Shown one piece after another: positions 49,684-58,384 of a DNA stretch of 64,000 nucleotides (position 1 is its first letter; every line of letters begins with the position of its first letter). Below the pieces are notes generated by a model. It saw only the letters and a list, made by a program, of their open reading frames with translations, searched no databases and was not told where the DNA came from. Position numbers and translations under genes: made by a program. This DNA comes from Paraburkholderia aromaticivorans (GTDB lineage: Bacteria > Pseudomonadota > Gammaproteobacteria > Burkholderiales > Burkholderiaceae): the NCBI RefSeq assembly GCF_012689525.1, contig NZ_CP051516.1:3658001-3722000 (forward strand). Direction: 5' to 3'.

Positions 49684-51348
49684 ATGAAGACTCCCGCGGA
49701 CCGATTTCTCGCACTCGACGCAGCCCGCCACACCGCCGACGCCTACGGCAACCACGCCATCGACGAATTTCTCGCCGGCCGCATCACGCGTCGCGATCTG
49801 TTGCGCTATGCCAGCGTGATCGGTTTGTCGCTGGTCGGCGGGGGTGTGCTGAATGCGCCGCAAGCTCGCGCGCAAGGCACCGCTGCCGCGTCGAACCAGA
49901 CCATCCGCGTGGCTCACCTGACGCCCGCGGGCGCGGTCGATCCGCTGACGGTGACGGACGCCGCCAGTCTTGCGCTGCTAAACCAGACCGGCGAATTCCT
50001 GATCGACGACGACGGCGAAAAGCTCGTGCTTAAGCCGGCGCTCGCCTTGTCGTGGAAACCGAACGACAAGGGCGACGTGTGGACCTTCAACCTGCGTCCG
50101 AACGTCAAGTTCCACGATGGCCAGCCGTTCACCGCCAAAGACGTGGTCGCCACGTTCGACCGCCTCGCGGATCCGGCAAGCGGCTCGGCCGCGCTGTCCG
50201 TGCTCAAGGGCGTGCTGTCGAAAGGCGGCGCGAAAGTGGTCGACGACCACACGGTCGCGTTTCATCTGGATGCGCCGAACGGCAATTTCCCTTATTACGT
50301 TTCCTCGGACAATTACAACGGCGTGATCCTGCCCGCGAACTATGCGGGCGGTTATGAAAAGAGCTTCATCGGCACGGGTCCGTTCAAGCTCGAAAAGTAT
50401 CAGGCGAAGGTGGGCGCATCGTTCGTGCGCAATCCCGATTACTGGGGCGACAAAGCGTTACCCCAACGCGTACAGTTCTCCTTCTACGCCGACGAACAGG
50501 CACAGTTGCTCGCGCTGCAAGGCCATCAGGCGGACGTGATGGGCACCTTCACCGTGCAGGGCGGCGCCGGCATTCTGAACAATCCGGATTTCAAGGCCGT
50601 GGGCGTGAAGTCGAGCGCGCATCGGCAGATTCACATGCGCAACGACAATCCGTTGTTCAAGGACAAGCGCGTGCGCCAGGCGCTGGCGTTGTCGCTCGAT
50701 CGCGACGTGCTGGTGCGTGGCCTTTTCAAAGGGCGCGCGCAACTCGGCAACGACAGTCCGTTCGCGCCGGTGTTTCCGTCGTCGGATGCGGGCGTTCCAC
50801 AGCGCAAGCTCGACGTCGCGAAGGCCAAGCAATTGCTTGCGCAAGCGGGCGTGCCGAACGGCTTCGACGTGACGCTGACCACCGAAAAGTACATGGAGAT
50901 TCCCGATCTCGCCGTGGTCGTGCAGAACGCGGCGAAGGCCATCGGCGTGCGCATTAACCTGAAGGTCGAGAGCCAGTCGCTGTATTACGGCGCGGGCACG
51001 CCGGGCAAATCGGATTGGCTCGACTCACCGCTCGGCATCACCGACTACGGTCATCGCGGCGTACCGAATGTGTTCCTGAATGCGCCGCTCACCAGCACCG
51101 GCACGTGGAACGCCGCGCACTTCAAGAATCCGCAATACGATCAACTGGTCGCGCAATTCGTCGCTGCCGTCGACCTCGGCTCGCAGAAGAAAATCTCCGG
51201 GCAGATCCAGACGCTGCTGCTCGACGAAACGCCCATCATCATTCCGTTCTTCTACGATCAACTGATCGCCATGCGCAAGGGTGTGAACGGCGTGCGCTTC
51301 ACCGCGCTCGCGCAACTCTATTTCGACCGCGCGGTGTTAAGCACGTAA
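49684..51348 (+). CDS. Peptide-type ABC transporter substrate-binding protein
   Basis: A 554-residue family-5 (DppA/OppA-like) binding protein. A long N-region precedes a twin-Arg motif (ITRRDLLRYAS) and hydrophobic stretch ending NAPQARAQG, so export by Tat is likely. The SBP core has ALALSWKPNDKGDVWTFNLR and KFHDGQPFTAKDVVATFDRL. Ligand probably a di- or oligopeptide, but relatives bind nickel, sugars or opines. First gene of a four-gene operon. Confidence 0.87.
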   Translation: MKTPADRFLALDAARHTADAYGNHAIDEFLAGRITRRDLLRYASVIGLSLVGGGVLNAPQARAQGTAAASNQTIRVAHLTPAGAVDPLTVTDAASLALLNQTGEFLIDDDGEKLVLKPALALSWKPNDKGDVWTFNLRPNVKFHDGQPFTAKDVVATFDRLADPASGSAALSVLKGVLSKGGAKVVDDHTVAFHLDAPNGNFPYYVSSDNYNGVILPANYAGGYEKSFIGTGPFKLEKYQAKVGASFVRNPDYWGDKALPQRVQFSFYADEQAQLLALQGHQADVMGTFTVQGGAGILNNPDFKAVGVKSSAHRQIHMRNDNPLFKDKRVRQALALSLDRDVLVRGLFKGRAQLGNDSPFAPVFPSSDAGVPQRKLDVAKAKQLLAQAGVPNGFDVTLTTEKYMEIPDLAVVVQNAAKAIGVRINLKVESQSLYYGAGTPGKSDWLDSPLGITDYGHRGVPNVFLNAPLTSTGTWNAAHFKNPQYDQLVAQFVAAVDLGSQKKISGQIQTLLLDETPIIIPFFYDQLIAMRKGVNGVRFTALAQLYFDRAVLST

Positions 51349-51392
51349 TGCTGGATGCCTGAGCGCCGGCGCGTTTTCGACAGGAGAGCACG

Positions 51393-52403
51393 ATGTCGAC
51401 CACGGTGACCCCTTCCGCTTCCTCTGCACCGAGCGGCAACGCGGGCCGCGTCGTGCGCTTTCTGGCGACGCGCATCGGCTTGTCGCTGATCACGCTGTGG
51501 CTGCTGTCGGTGATCGTGTTTGCCGGCGGACAGTTGCTACCCGGCGATATCGGCCGCGCGGTGCTCGGCCCGCTCGCCGATGCGCGCGCGGTCGCCGCGC
51601 TCAATCATCAGCTCGGCGCGGATCGTCCGCTGATGACGCAATACGTCGACTGGATTTCGCATTTCGTGCGCGGCGATATGGGGCTTTCCTATGCGTATCG
51701 TGAGCCGGTGCGGCCGTTTATCGCCGAGGCGCTCGCGCATTCCGCCAAGCTCGGCTTGCTCGCGTTTATCGTGGTCGTGCCGCTCGGCATTGCGGGCGGC
51801 GTGTGGTCGGCCATGCACGCGGGTCGCTGGCTCGATCGCACGATCAGCATCGCCGGGTTGTCGGCGACGGTGGTGCCGGAATTCGTTTCGTCGATCGTGC
51901 TGATTCTCGTGTTCGGCGTGTGGCTGCGCTGGCTGCCGATCGAAGCGTCGTATCCGCCCGAAGCGGGCGCGCTCGAACAACTGCGTCATCTGGTGCTGCC
52001 GATTCTTCCGCTCGTGCTGGTGTTCTTCGGCTATATCGCTCGAATGGCGCGGGCCGGCACTGTCGAGGCGCTCGATGCCGACTACACGCGCACCGCGATT
52101 CTCAAGGGCTTGCCGCGTCATATCGTGATCTGGCGGCACGTGCTGCGCAATGCGTTGCTGCCCACCATCACGGTCGCCGCCACGCAACTCGGCTATATGA
52201 TCGGCGGCCTCGTGGTGGTCGAGACGCTGTTCCACTATCAGGGTATCGGCTCGCTGATCTACAACGCCGCCAAGGCCAAGGACTTCCCGATGCTCGAAGC
52301 AGGCGTGCTGACGATCGGCGTGGTCTACACCGTCGCCAATCTCGTCGCCGATGCGTTGCATGTGCTGCTGAATCCGCGGCTGCGGGTAAGGAGCGCGGAA
52401 TGA
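51393..52403 (+). CDS. Peptide-type ABC transporter permease (DppB-like)
   Basis: A 336-residue permease with six membrane segments. RFLATRIGLSLITLWLLSV opens it, and ARAGTVEALDADYTRTAILKG is the EAA loop that contacts the ATPases. It ends in a 4-bp ATGA overlap with the next permease gene. Confidence 0.9.
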   Translation: MSTTVTPSASSAPSGNAGRVVRFLATRIGLSLITLWLLSVIVFAGGQLLPGDIGRAVLGPLADARAVAALNHQLGADRPLMTQYVDWISHFVRGDMGLSYAYREPVRPFIAEALAHSAKLGLLAFIVVVPLGIAGGVWSAMHAGRWLDRTISIAGLSATVVPEFVSSIVLILVFGVWLRWLPIEASYPPEAGALEQLRHLVLPILPLVLVFFGYIARMARAGTVEALDADYTRTAILKGLPRHIVIWRHVLRNALLPTITVAATQLGYMIGGLVVVETLFHYQGIGSLIYNAAKAKDFPMLEAGVLTIGVVYTVANLVADALHVLLNPRLRVRSAE

Positions 52404-53266
52404 GCACCATCGTTCCGCCGACTCCGCGCGCGGCTACCGAGCCACGCTTCGATCAGTTGCGCGTGCTGCTGCGCTCGCCGACCTTCGTGGTGGGCGTGGT
52501 GATCGTGGGGTGGTGGATCATCTGCGCGATTGCCGGGCAATGGATCGTGCGCATCGATCCGTACGCGTCCGATCCGCTCAACTCGCTGATGCCGCCTGAT
52601 CGCACGCATTGGTTCGGCACCGATCAACTCGGGCGCGACGTGTTCTCGCGCGTGATCGTCGGTGCGCGCGACATTCTCACCATCGCGCCGCTCGCGACCT
52701 TGCTCGGCACGATAGCCGGCACCACGCTCGGCTTGATCGTCGGCTACTTCGAAGGCTGGGTGGACAACGTGGTCGGACGCGCGATCGACGCCGTGCTCGC
52801 GCTGCCGCTCGTGATTGTCGCGCTGCTCGCGCTCGCCGCGGTCGGCGCGTCGAACTTCACCGTCATCCTCGTGATCGGCATCACCTTCACACCGATCACC
52901 GCGCGCACGGTGCGCGCCGCCGTATTCGCCGAACGGCATCTCGACTACGTCGCCGCGGCGCAACTGCGCGGCGAACGCGCGCCCTACATCATGTTCGCGG
53001 AGATTCTGCCGAACGTGCTGCCGCCGATCATCGTCGAAGCAACGGTGCGGCTCGGTTACGCGATCTTCGCGGTCGCCACGCTATCGTTTCTCGGCTTCGG
53101 CATTCAGCCGCCGTCGGCCGATTGGGGCCTCGCGCTGTCCGAGTCGTATTCGTTGATGGCGGGCGGCGCATGGTGGACGGTGGTGTTCGCGGCCGGCGCG
53201 ATTGCCAGCCTGGTGGTCGGCGTGAATCTGATCGCCGACAGCGTGCAAGGCGTGCTCGACCGATGA
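52400..53266 (+). CDS. Peptide-type ABC transporter permease (DppC-like)
   Basis: A 288-residue permease starting MSTIVPPTPRAATEPRFD. The DppC signature HWFGTDQLGRDVFSRVIVGA precedes the membrane core with its EAA loop (ERHLDYVAAAQLRGE), then FLGFGIQPPSADWGLAL. It overlaps both neighbours by four bases, so the operon is tightly coupled. Confidence 0.9.
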   Translation: MSTIVPPTPRAATEPRFDQLRVLLRSPTFVVGVVIVGWWIICAIAGQWIVRIDPYASDPLNSLMPPDRTHWFGTDQLGRDVFSRVIVGARDILTIAPLATLLGTIAGTTLGLIVGYFEGWVDNVVGRAIDAVLALPLVIVALLALAAVGASNFTVILVIGITFTPITARTVRAAVFAERHLDYVAAAQLRGERAPYIMFAEILPNVLPPIIVEATVRLGYAIFAVATLSFLGFGIQPPSADWGLALSESYSLMAGGAWWTVVFAAGAIASLVVGVNLIADSVQGVLDR

Positions 53267-55446
53267 ACGGCCCGCCGCCCTCCTCGTTCCCCGCCTTCGA
53301 CGTTTCGAAGAGCGATCGCACGGACGCGCTGACCATCGTCGGCCTGACGGTCACGTACCGCATGCGCGGACGCGATCGCGAAGTGCTGCAGGACATTTCG
53401 TTTCGCGTGCGGCGCGGCGAAGCGTACGGTCTGGTCGGCGAGTCCGGCTGCGGCAAGTCGACGGTCGCGATGGCGGCGCTGCGCTATCTGCCGCGCAACG
53501 GCAAGGTGAAGGCCGGCAAGATCATCATCGCCGGCGAGGACGTGCAGAAGCTCAACGCCGACGCGTTGCGCAACATGCGCGCGAATGCGATTTCGATGGT
53601 CTATCAGGATCCGGGGCGCGCGCTGAATCCGTCGCTGACGATCGCGCGGCAAGTCTCCGAAGCGTTCGAAGCCGCCGGTGTCGCGCGCGACGAAGCCTTG
53701 CGGCGTACGCACGAGATGCTGCAACGTGTACGCATCGCCGCGCCTGAACGGGTGATGGAGAGTTATCCGCATCAGCTATCGGGCGGCATGCAACAGCGCG
53801 TGGTGATCGCCATGGCGCTCGCCTCGAACCCCGCGCTGCTGATTCTCGACGAACCGACTACCGGGCTCGATGCGACCGTCGAAGCGGAAGTACTCGACCT
53901 CGTCGCGCAGTTGCGCAAGGAACTCGGCACGGCCGTGCTCTTCATCAGCCACAACCTCGCGGTGATCGGGCGGATGTGCGAGCGCGTCGGCGTGCTTTAC
54001 GCGGGCAAACTGGTCGAGGAAGGCGCGACGCAAGATGTGTTCACGCGGCCGCGTCATCCCTATACCGTCGGACTGCTGCGCTGTTTGCCTACGGCCGGGC
54101 GCAGCAAGGACAGCGAGCGGCTCGACACGATCGCCGGCAGTCTGCCGTTGCCGGGGTCGGTCACGCAGGGCTGCATCTATGCGGACCGTTGCCGTCTCGC
54201 CGATGACCGCTGCCGCCGTGAAGCGCCGCCGCCGTATCGCGTGAGTGCCGCGCGCGGCGATCAGATGTCGCGCTGCCATTACCACGAACGCGCGATCGAA
54301 TTGCCGCGTGCGAGCGCGGAAGCTTTGCCCGAGCGCAATGGTGCGTCGGTCGACGGCAAGCCCCCTGCTCTCGTGTTGCGTGCAGAAAAACTCTCGAAGA
54401 CATTTCACGTGTCCGGCGCTCCGCTGCGCGCGGTCGACAATGTCTCAATCGATTTGGCCAGCGGCGAAACGCTTGGCCTCGTCGGCGAATCGGGCAGTGG
54501 CAAGACGACGCTCGCCAAGCTGATGCTCGGCCTGCTTACGCCGGATGCGGGCAGCGTGCTCGAACTCGACGGCGAGCCACTCGCCGCGCGCGTCACGCGG
54601 CGCAACACCGAGCAGGTCAAGTCGCTGCAGATCGTCTTTCAGAATCCGGACTCCGCGCTCAACCGGGCGCATTCGGTGAAACGGCTGATCGGCCGCGCGC
54701 TGTCGCGTCTCACTGCGTTGCGCGGGCCGGCCATCGACGAACGGCTTGCCACGTTGACGGCCGCCGTGCGCTTACCGGAGCGCTATCTCGGCTCGCGCAC
54801 GCGGCAATTGTCCGGCGGGCTCAAACAGCGTGTGGCGATTGCCCGCGCGTTTGCCGGCGAGCCGCGCGTGGTGGTCTGCGACGAACCGACTTCCGCGCTC
54901 GACGTCTCCGTGCAGGCCGCGATCCTGAACCTGCTCGCCGATCTGCAACGCGAGCGCGGCGTCAGTTACGTTTTCATCTCGCACGATCTTCACGTTGTGC
55001 GCTATCTATCGGATCGTATCGCGGTGCTGTATCTGGGCAAGCTGCTGGAAATCGGACCGGCAGCGGCCGTGTTCGAAGGACCGCATCATCCTTATACGGA
55101 AGCGTTGCTGTCTTCGGTGCCGACACTCGATGGTCACGGTGGCGCGACCCGTATCCGCCTGTCCGGCGATTTGCCGAGCGCGGCATCGCCGCCGTCCGGC
55201 TGCGTGTTTCACACACGCTGCCCGCGCAAGCTCGGCGCGATCTGCGAGCAGCAGGACCCGCCGTTCGTCGATGCCGGCGAAGGCAAGACGGCAACGCCGT
55301 CTGTGCATCGAATCCGCTGCCACATCCCCGTCGACGAATTGCGCGCGCTGCAAACTGCTTCGCGCGACGATGCGGGAAAAGTCGCGGGCAAGGTCCTTGG
55401 CGACGGATCGGAAAACGCGTCCGAGAACGCGGGGCGTGACGAGTAA
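53263..55446 (+). CDS. Peptide-type ABC transporter, fused double ATPase (DppD-DppF)
   Basis: A 727-residue protein carrying two complete ABC ATPases. Module 1 (about 25-290) has Walker A GESGCGKST, signature LSGGMQQRV and Walker B LLILDEPTTGLD; module 2 (about 365-620) has GESGSGKTT, LSGGLKQRV and VVCDEPTSALD. Each is followed by the oligopeptide C-terminal domain with Cys-rich CIYADRC and CVFHTRCPRK. Replaces separate DppD and DppF subunits. Confidence 0.9.
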   Translation: MNGPPPSSFPAFDVSKSDRTDALTIVGLTVTYRMRGRDREVLQDISFRVRRGEAYGLVGESGCGKSTVAMAALRYLPRNGKVKAGKIIIAGEDVQKLNADALRNMRANAISMVYQDPGRALNPSLTIARQVSEAFEAAGVARDEALRRTHEMLQRVRIAAPERVMESYPHQLSGGMQQRVVIAMALASNPALLILDEPTTGLDATVEAEVLDLVAQLRKELGTAVLFISHNLAVIGRMCERVGVLYAGKLVEEGATQDVFTRPRHPYTVGLLRCLPTAGRSKDSERLDTIAGSLPLPGSVTQGCIYADRCRLADDRCRREAPPPYRVSAARGDQMSRCHYHERAIELPRASAEALPERNGASVDGKPPALVLRAEKLSKTFHVSGAPLRAVDNVSIDLASGETLGLVGESGSGKTTLAKLMLGLLTPDAGSVLELDGEPLAARVTRRNTEQVKSLQIVFQNPDSALNRAHSVKRLIGRALSRLTALRGPAIDERLATLTAAVRLPERYLGSRTRQLSGGLKQRVAIARAFAGEPRVVVCDEPTSALDVSVQAAILNLLADLQRERGVSYVFISHDLHVVRYLSDRIAVLYLGKLLEIGPAAAVFEGPHHPYTEALLSSVPTLDGHGGATRIRLSGDLPSAASPPSGCVFHTRCPRKLGAICEQQDPPFVDAGEGKTATPSVHRIRCHIPVDELRALQTASRDDAGKVAGKVLGDGSENASENAGRDE

Positions 55447-55654
55447 CACGGCCTGGCGCGGCATCCAGGCCGCGCGTTTCATCACCGAAACGTTTTCCTG
55501 TGTTTTTTCTGCGTGCGCATCGCACATCCCGATCCCGCGCCTGTTACCTCAAGGCGGTTTCGGCGGAGGCTTCGGCGGAGGCTTCGGCGGCGGTCACGGA
55601 GGCAAGGGTGGCGGCGGTAACGGTGGTGGCAATGGTGGAGGGAACGGGCACTAG
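55436..55654 (+). other. Glycine-rich short frame with tandem GGFG/GGNG repeats
   Basis: From 55553 to the TAG at 55652-55654 the frame encodes 33 residues almost wholly of Gly, with Phe, His, Lys and Asn (GGFGGGFGGGFGGGHGG, then GGNGGGNGGGNGH). The only in-frame start is a GTG at 55436 inside the ATPase gene, without a Shine-Dalgarno. It may be the decayed end of a Gly-rich exported protein or a simple repeat. Confidence 0.3.
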
Positions 55655-56001
55655 CAATCGCCCGGTTTCCGGTTGGGGTGTCCCCGCGTCCTGACCTCAC
55701 CAGCGTCACATTCCGATTTACCGTTCGCTGTCCGCCGGCATCGGCGGTGATGTCTCGATCCCCCGGTCGAGCGTCACCGCCCGAGACCGGTCGGTTTGAG
55801 CGATGCACGTCAGCGGGCCGATAACCTGCGATGGCGCGAATCTGGACCGCGCGTCAGGACCGCACACTCGAACCGCGGACGCCGACGTGCCCGTAGGCGG
55901 CAAGAACTCGAACAATCAGCCGCCCGTGCGCGCGCGTCTGGAACCAAACCGAAGCGATCGCCTCATATCAGATTCACCGTTCGATATGAGGGCACCACAA
56001 C
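55447..56001. other. Intergenic region between peptide ABC operon and Rap1a-like gene
   Basis: 555 bp holding the Gly-rich repeat at its left end and an inverted repeat at 55961-55991 at its right end. The middle shows no gene or RNA I can name. Confidence 0.4.
55961..55991. promoter_or_regulatory. Inverted repeat directly before the Rap1a-like gene
   Basis: CCTCATATC (55961-55969) and GATATGAGG (55983-55991) are perfect 9-bp complements separated by 13 bp, ending ten bases before the ATG at 56002. The right arm includes the only Shine-Dalgarno-like GAGGG, so as RNA the hairpin would hide it; as DNA it could be an operator. Confidence 0.5.
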
Positions 56002-56496
56002 ATGCAACGAAACGTCCCCCACTCCGCGGCACGCGCGGCCACCGGCCTGTTGATTGCCGCCGCGCTCAGCCTCGCATCGCTCGCTCATGCGCAAACACCG
56101 GCGCAAACGCAAACGGCACAGACGGCACAAGCGGCACAGCCGCTCTCGCCAACGCTGTCGCAAGCCGCCCCGCCGGTCGATCCCACCTTCTCCGCCTATT
56201 CGCTCGCGCAGACCTGCAAGCAGAAAACCGACAACGTCGCGCAAGGTCAATGCGTCGGCGCGATTCGCGGCATCATTCACGGCTATCAATACGGCGTGCT
56301 GTTCCTCGGTCAGCGCACCGCGTTGCCCGCCAATGAAACGCAGCGCGTGTCGCTGTGCCTGCGCAATGTGCAGGTGTCGTCGATCGTCGACGAATTCGTC
56401 GCGGACGCCGCCCAGGTCAACGAGGATTCGCTCAAGCACACCCCCGCGGAAGTCGCGGTGCTCGGCTCCGTTCACATGCACCACAGCTGCAATTGA
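56002..56496 (+). CDS. Exported Rap1a/Tai-family protein
   Basis: A 164-residue protein with a signal peptide (cleavage after SLAHA) and a low-complexity AQT/TAQ linker, then a Rap1a/Tai-like domain. The cysteine pattern TCKQK, QGQCVGAIRGIIHGYQYG, LCLRN and terminal HHSCN fits the family, which includes periplasmic immunity proteins against type VI amidase effectors. No effector gene is adjacent, so an immunity role is unproven. Confidence 0.7.
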   Translation: MQRNVPHSAARAATGLLIAAALSLASLAHAQTPAQTQTAQTAQAAQPLSPTLSQAAPPVDPTFSAYSLAQTCKQKTDNVAQGQCVGAIRGIIHGYQYGVLFLGQRTALPANETQRVSLCLRNVQVSSIVDEFVADAAQVNEDSLKHTPAEVAVLGSVHMHHSCN

Positions 56497-56513
56497 CGAG
56501 GCGCGCGCTGCAC

Positions 56514-57359
56514 TTACAGCATTTCGAGCGGCCGCTTGCCGCGCGGCGGTTTGAAATGAGCGTCGATAGCGGCCAGTTCATCGGCGCCGAGTTGCAGTTG
56601 CGACGCGCGATGGTTGTCGCGCACGTGCTCGACGCGCGCCGCCTTCGGAATCGCGAACACGCCGGGCTGGCGCAGCACCCACGCGAGCGCGATCTGAAAC
56701 ACCGAGACGCCGCGCGCGTCGGCGATATCGTCGAGCGGCGAGCGCTTCGGCAAGCGCGCGTGATCGACCGGGCTGTACGCCATGCCCGGCATCTTGCGCG
56801 CGGCAAGCCACGGCAGCAGTTCGAACTCCGGCCCGCGGCGCGCCACGTTGTAGAGAATCTGATTGGTCGCGCAGGCATCGCCACCCGGCGTGGCGACGAG
56901 TTCTTTCATGTCCTCGGTGTCGAAGTTGCTGACGCCCCAATGGCGGATCTTGCCCGCCCGGCGCAACGCCTCGAAGCCCTCGACCGTTTCCGCGAGCGGC
57001 ACCGAGCCGCGCCAGTGCAACAGATACAGATCGAGCTGATCGGTCTTCAAGCGCTTGAGGCTCTGCTCGCAGGCCGCGATCACGCCGCGCCGGCTGGCGT
57101 TGTGCGGATACACCTTGCTGACCAGAAACACCTTGTCCCGCAACCCGGCCAGCGCTTCACCGAGTAGCGATTCGGTCGCGCCGTCGCCGTACATTTCCGC
57201 CGTATCGATCAACGTCATGCCGAGTTCGATGCCGCAACGCAACGCGTCGATTTCAGCGGCACGCCGCGCCGGCATTTCACCCATCTCCCAGGTGCCCTGC
57301 CCCAGTTTCGGAATGCGTTCGCCGTCGGGCAGGCTCACGCTTGCGATGTCGCTCGTCAT
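56514..57359 (-). CDS. Aldo/keto reductase
   Basis: A 281-residue NADPH-dependent (alpha/beta)8-barrel enzyme. The catalytic tetrad is Asp52 and Tyr57 (IDTAEMYGDG), Lys82 (LVSKVYP) and His115 (YLLHWRG). IPKAARVEHVRDN near the end binds the cofactor. ATG 57359 is preceded by GAGGAG; the longer frame is rejected. The substrate is unknown. It diverges from the GntR regulator. Confidence 0.88.
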   Translation of the reverse strand: MTSDIASVSLPDGERIPKLGQGTWEMGEMPARRAAEIDALRCGIELGMTLIDTAEMYGDGATESLLGEALAGLRDKVFLVSKVYPHNASRRGVIAACEQSLKRLKTDQLDLYLLHWRGSVPLAETVEGFEALRRAGKIRHWGVSNFDTEDMKELVATPGGDACATNQILYNVARRGPEFELLPWLAARKMPGMAYSPVDHARLPKRSPLDDIADARGVSVFQIALAWVLRQPGVFAIPKAARVEHVRDNHRASQLQLGADELAAIDAHFKPPRGKRPLEML

Positions 57360-57550
57360 GCTGACTCCTCGAAGTGGCTCAGTGGTCGGCAATATCGCTA
57401 CGCAAGCGAATGCGCGGCGCGTGCCACGAAAAATCATAGCGACGAGTTTAGCGGTTCAATGCGCATTCGATCGGGCACCAGGCAAAAGCCCGCTATAACA
57501 CAGCGCGCCGATGTCATAGAATTGCCGCTTGCCCTTCTTGCGTGAGCTCC

Positions 57551-58297
57551 ATGACCTCTGCCTCGGAAGACCGCTGGCGCGACCTGCGCCCGGACCCGGA
57601 AAACGACACGCCGCTATATCTGCAACTGGCTCGCAAGCTTGGCGCCGCCATCCACGAGAACCGCTGGAACGCGGGTGAGGCGCTGCCCTCGGAACGTGTG
57701 CTCTCCGAGGCGCTCGGCGTATCGCGGATCACGTCACGCAAGGCGATTGCCTTGCTGGTCGAGCAGGGTTTGATTCGACGCACTCAGGGCGCGGGCAGTT
57801 TCATCACACCACGCTACGAAGATCCGCTGTCGCGTCTGTCGAGCTTTAGCGAAATGCTGCGGCGGCGCGGTTTCACGCCGAGTTCGAAGTGGCTGTCGCG
57901 CGAAATTTTGCCGGCCAATCGCGACGAGGTGATTCAGCTCGGCTTATCGCCGGCCGCGGCGGTGACGCGCTTGCGGCGCTTGCGGATGGCCGACGGCATC
58001 GTGATGGCGGTCGAGAATTCCACGTTCCCCGCCGCGGTGATTCCCGATCCTCAGGCGATTGGCGATTCGCTGTACACGTATCTGGAGAATCGTGGACTGA
58101 CGATTGTCCGCGCGTTGCAGCATTTTCGCGCGGTGAACGCGAGCGAGGAAATCGCGCAGCAAATGAGCATCGCGCCGAACGAGGCGCTGCTGTTGATCAC
58201 GCGTGTGGGCTACACCGCCGATCAGCGCGCGATCGAGTTGACCGATACGTACTGCCGTAATGATTACTACGACTTTGTGGCGGAGTTGAGAAAGTAG
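57551..58297 (+). CDS. GntR-family regulator, HutC/UTRA subfamily
   Basis: A 248-residue regulator. The winged helix (about 20-85) has PLYLQLARKLGAAI, LPSERVLSEALGVSRITSRKA and RTQGAGSFI; the UTRA effector domain (about 100-245) has FSEMLRRRGFTPSSKW and ends DTYCRNDYYDFVAEL. This pattern matches NagR/DasR-type regulators of amino-sugar use, but no sugar genes are adjacent. ATG 57551 is chosen; GTG 57542 is possible. Confidence 0.83.
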   Translation: MTSASEDRWRDLRPDPENDTPLYLQLARKLGAAIHENRWNAGEALPSERVLSEALGVSRITSRKAIALLVEQGLIRRTQGAGSFITPRYEDPLSRLSSFSEMLRRRGFTPSSKWLSREILPANRDEVIQLGLSPAAAVTRLRRLRMADGIVMAVENSTFPAAVIPDPQAIGDSLYTYLENRGLTIVRALQHFRAVNASEEIAQQMSIAPNEALLLITRVGYTADQRAIELTDTYCRNDYYDFVAELRK

Positions 58298-58384
58298 GTG
58301 GGCGGGTCTTTTGCGCTGTGTGCGGGGCATACGCCGGTTGTGTGTCGGCACACGCCTCGCCGCAGGTGAGCTGACTTAGAGCCC

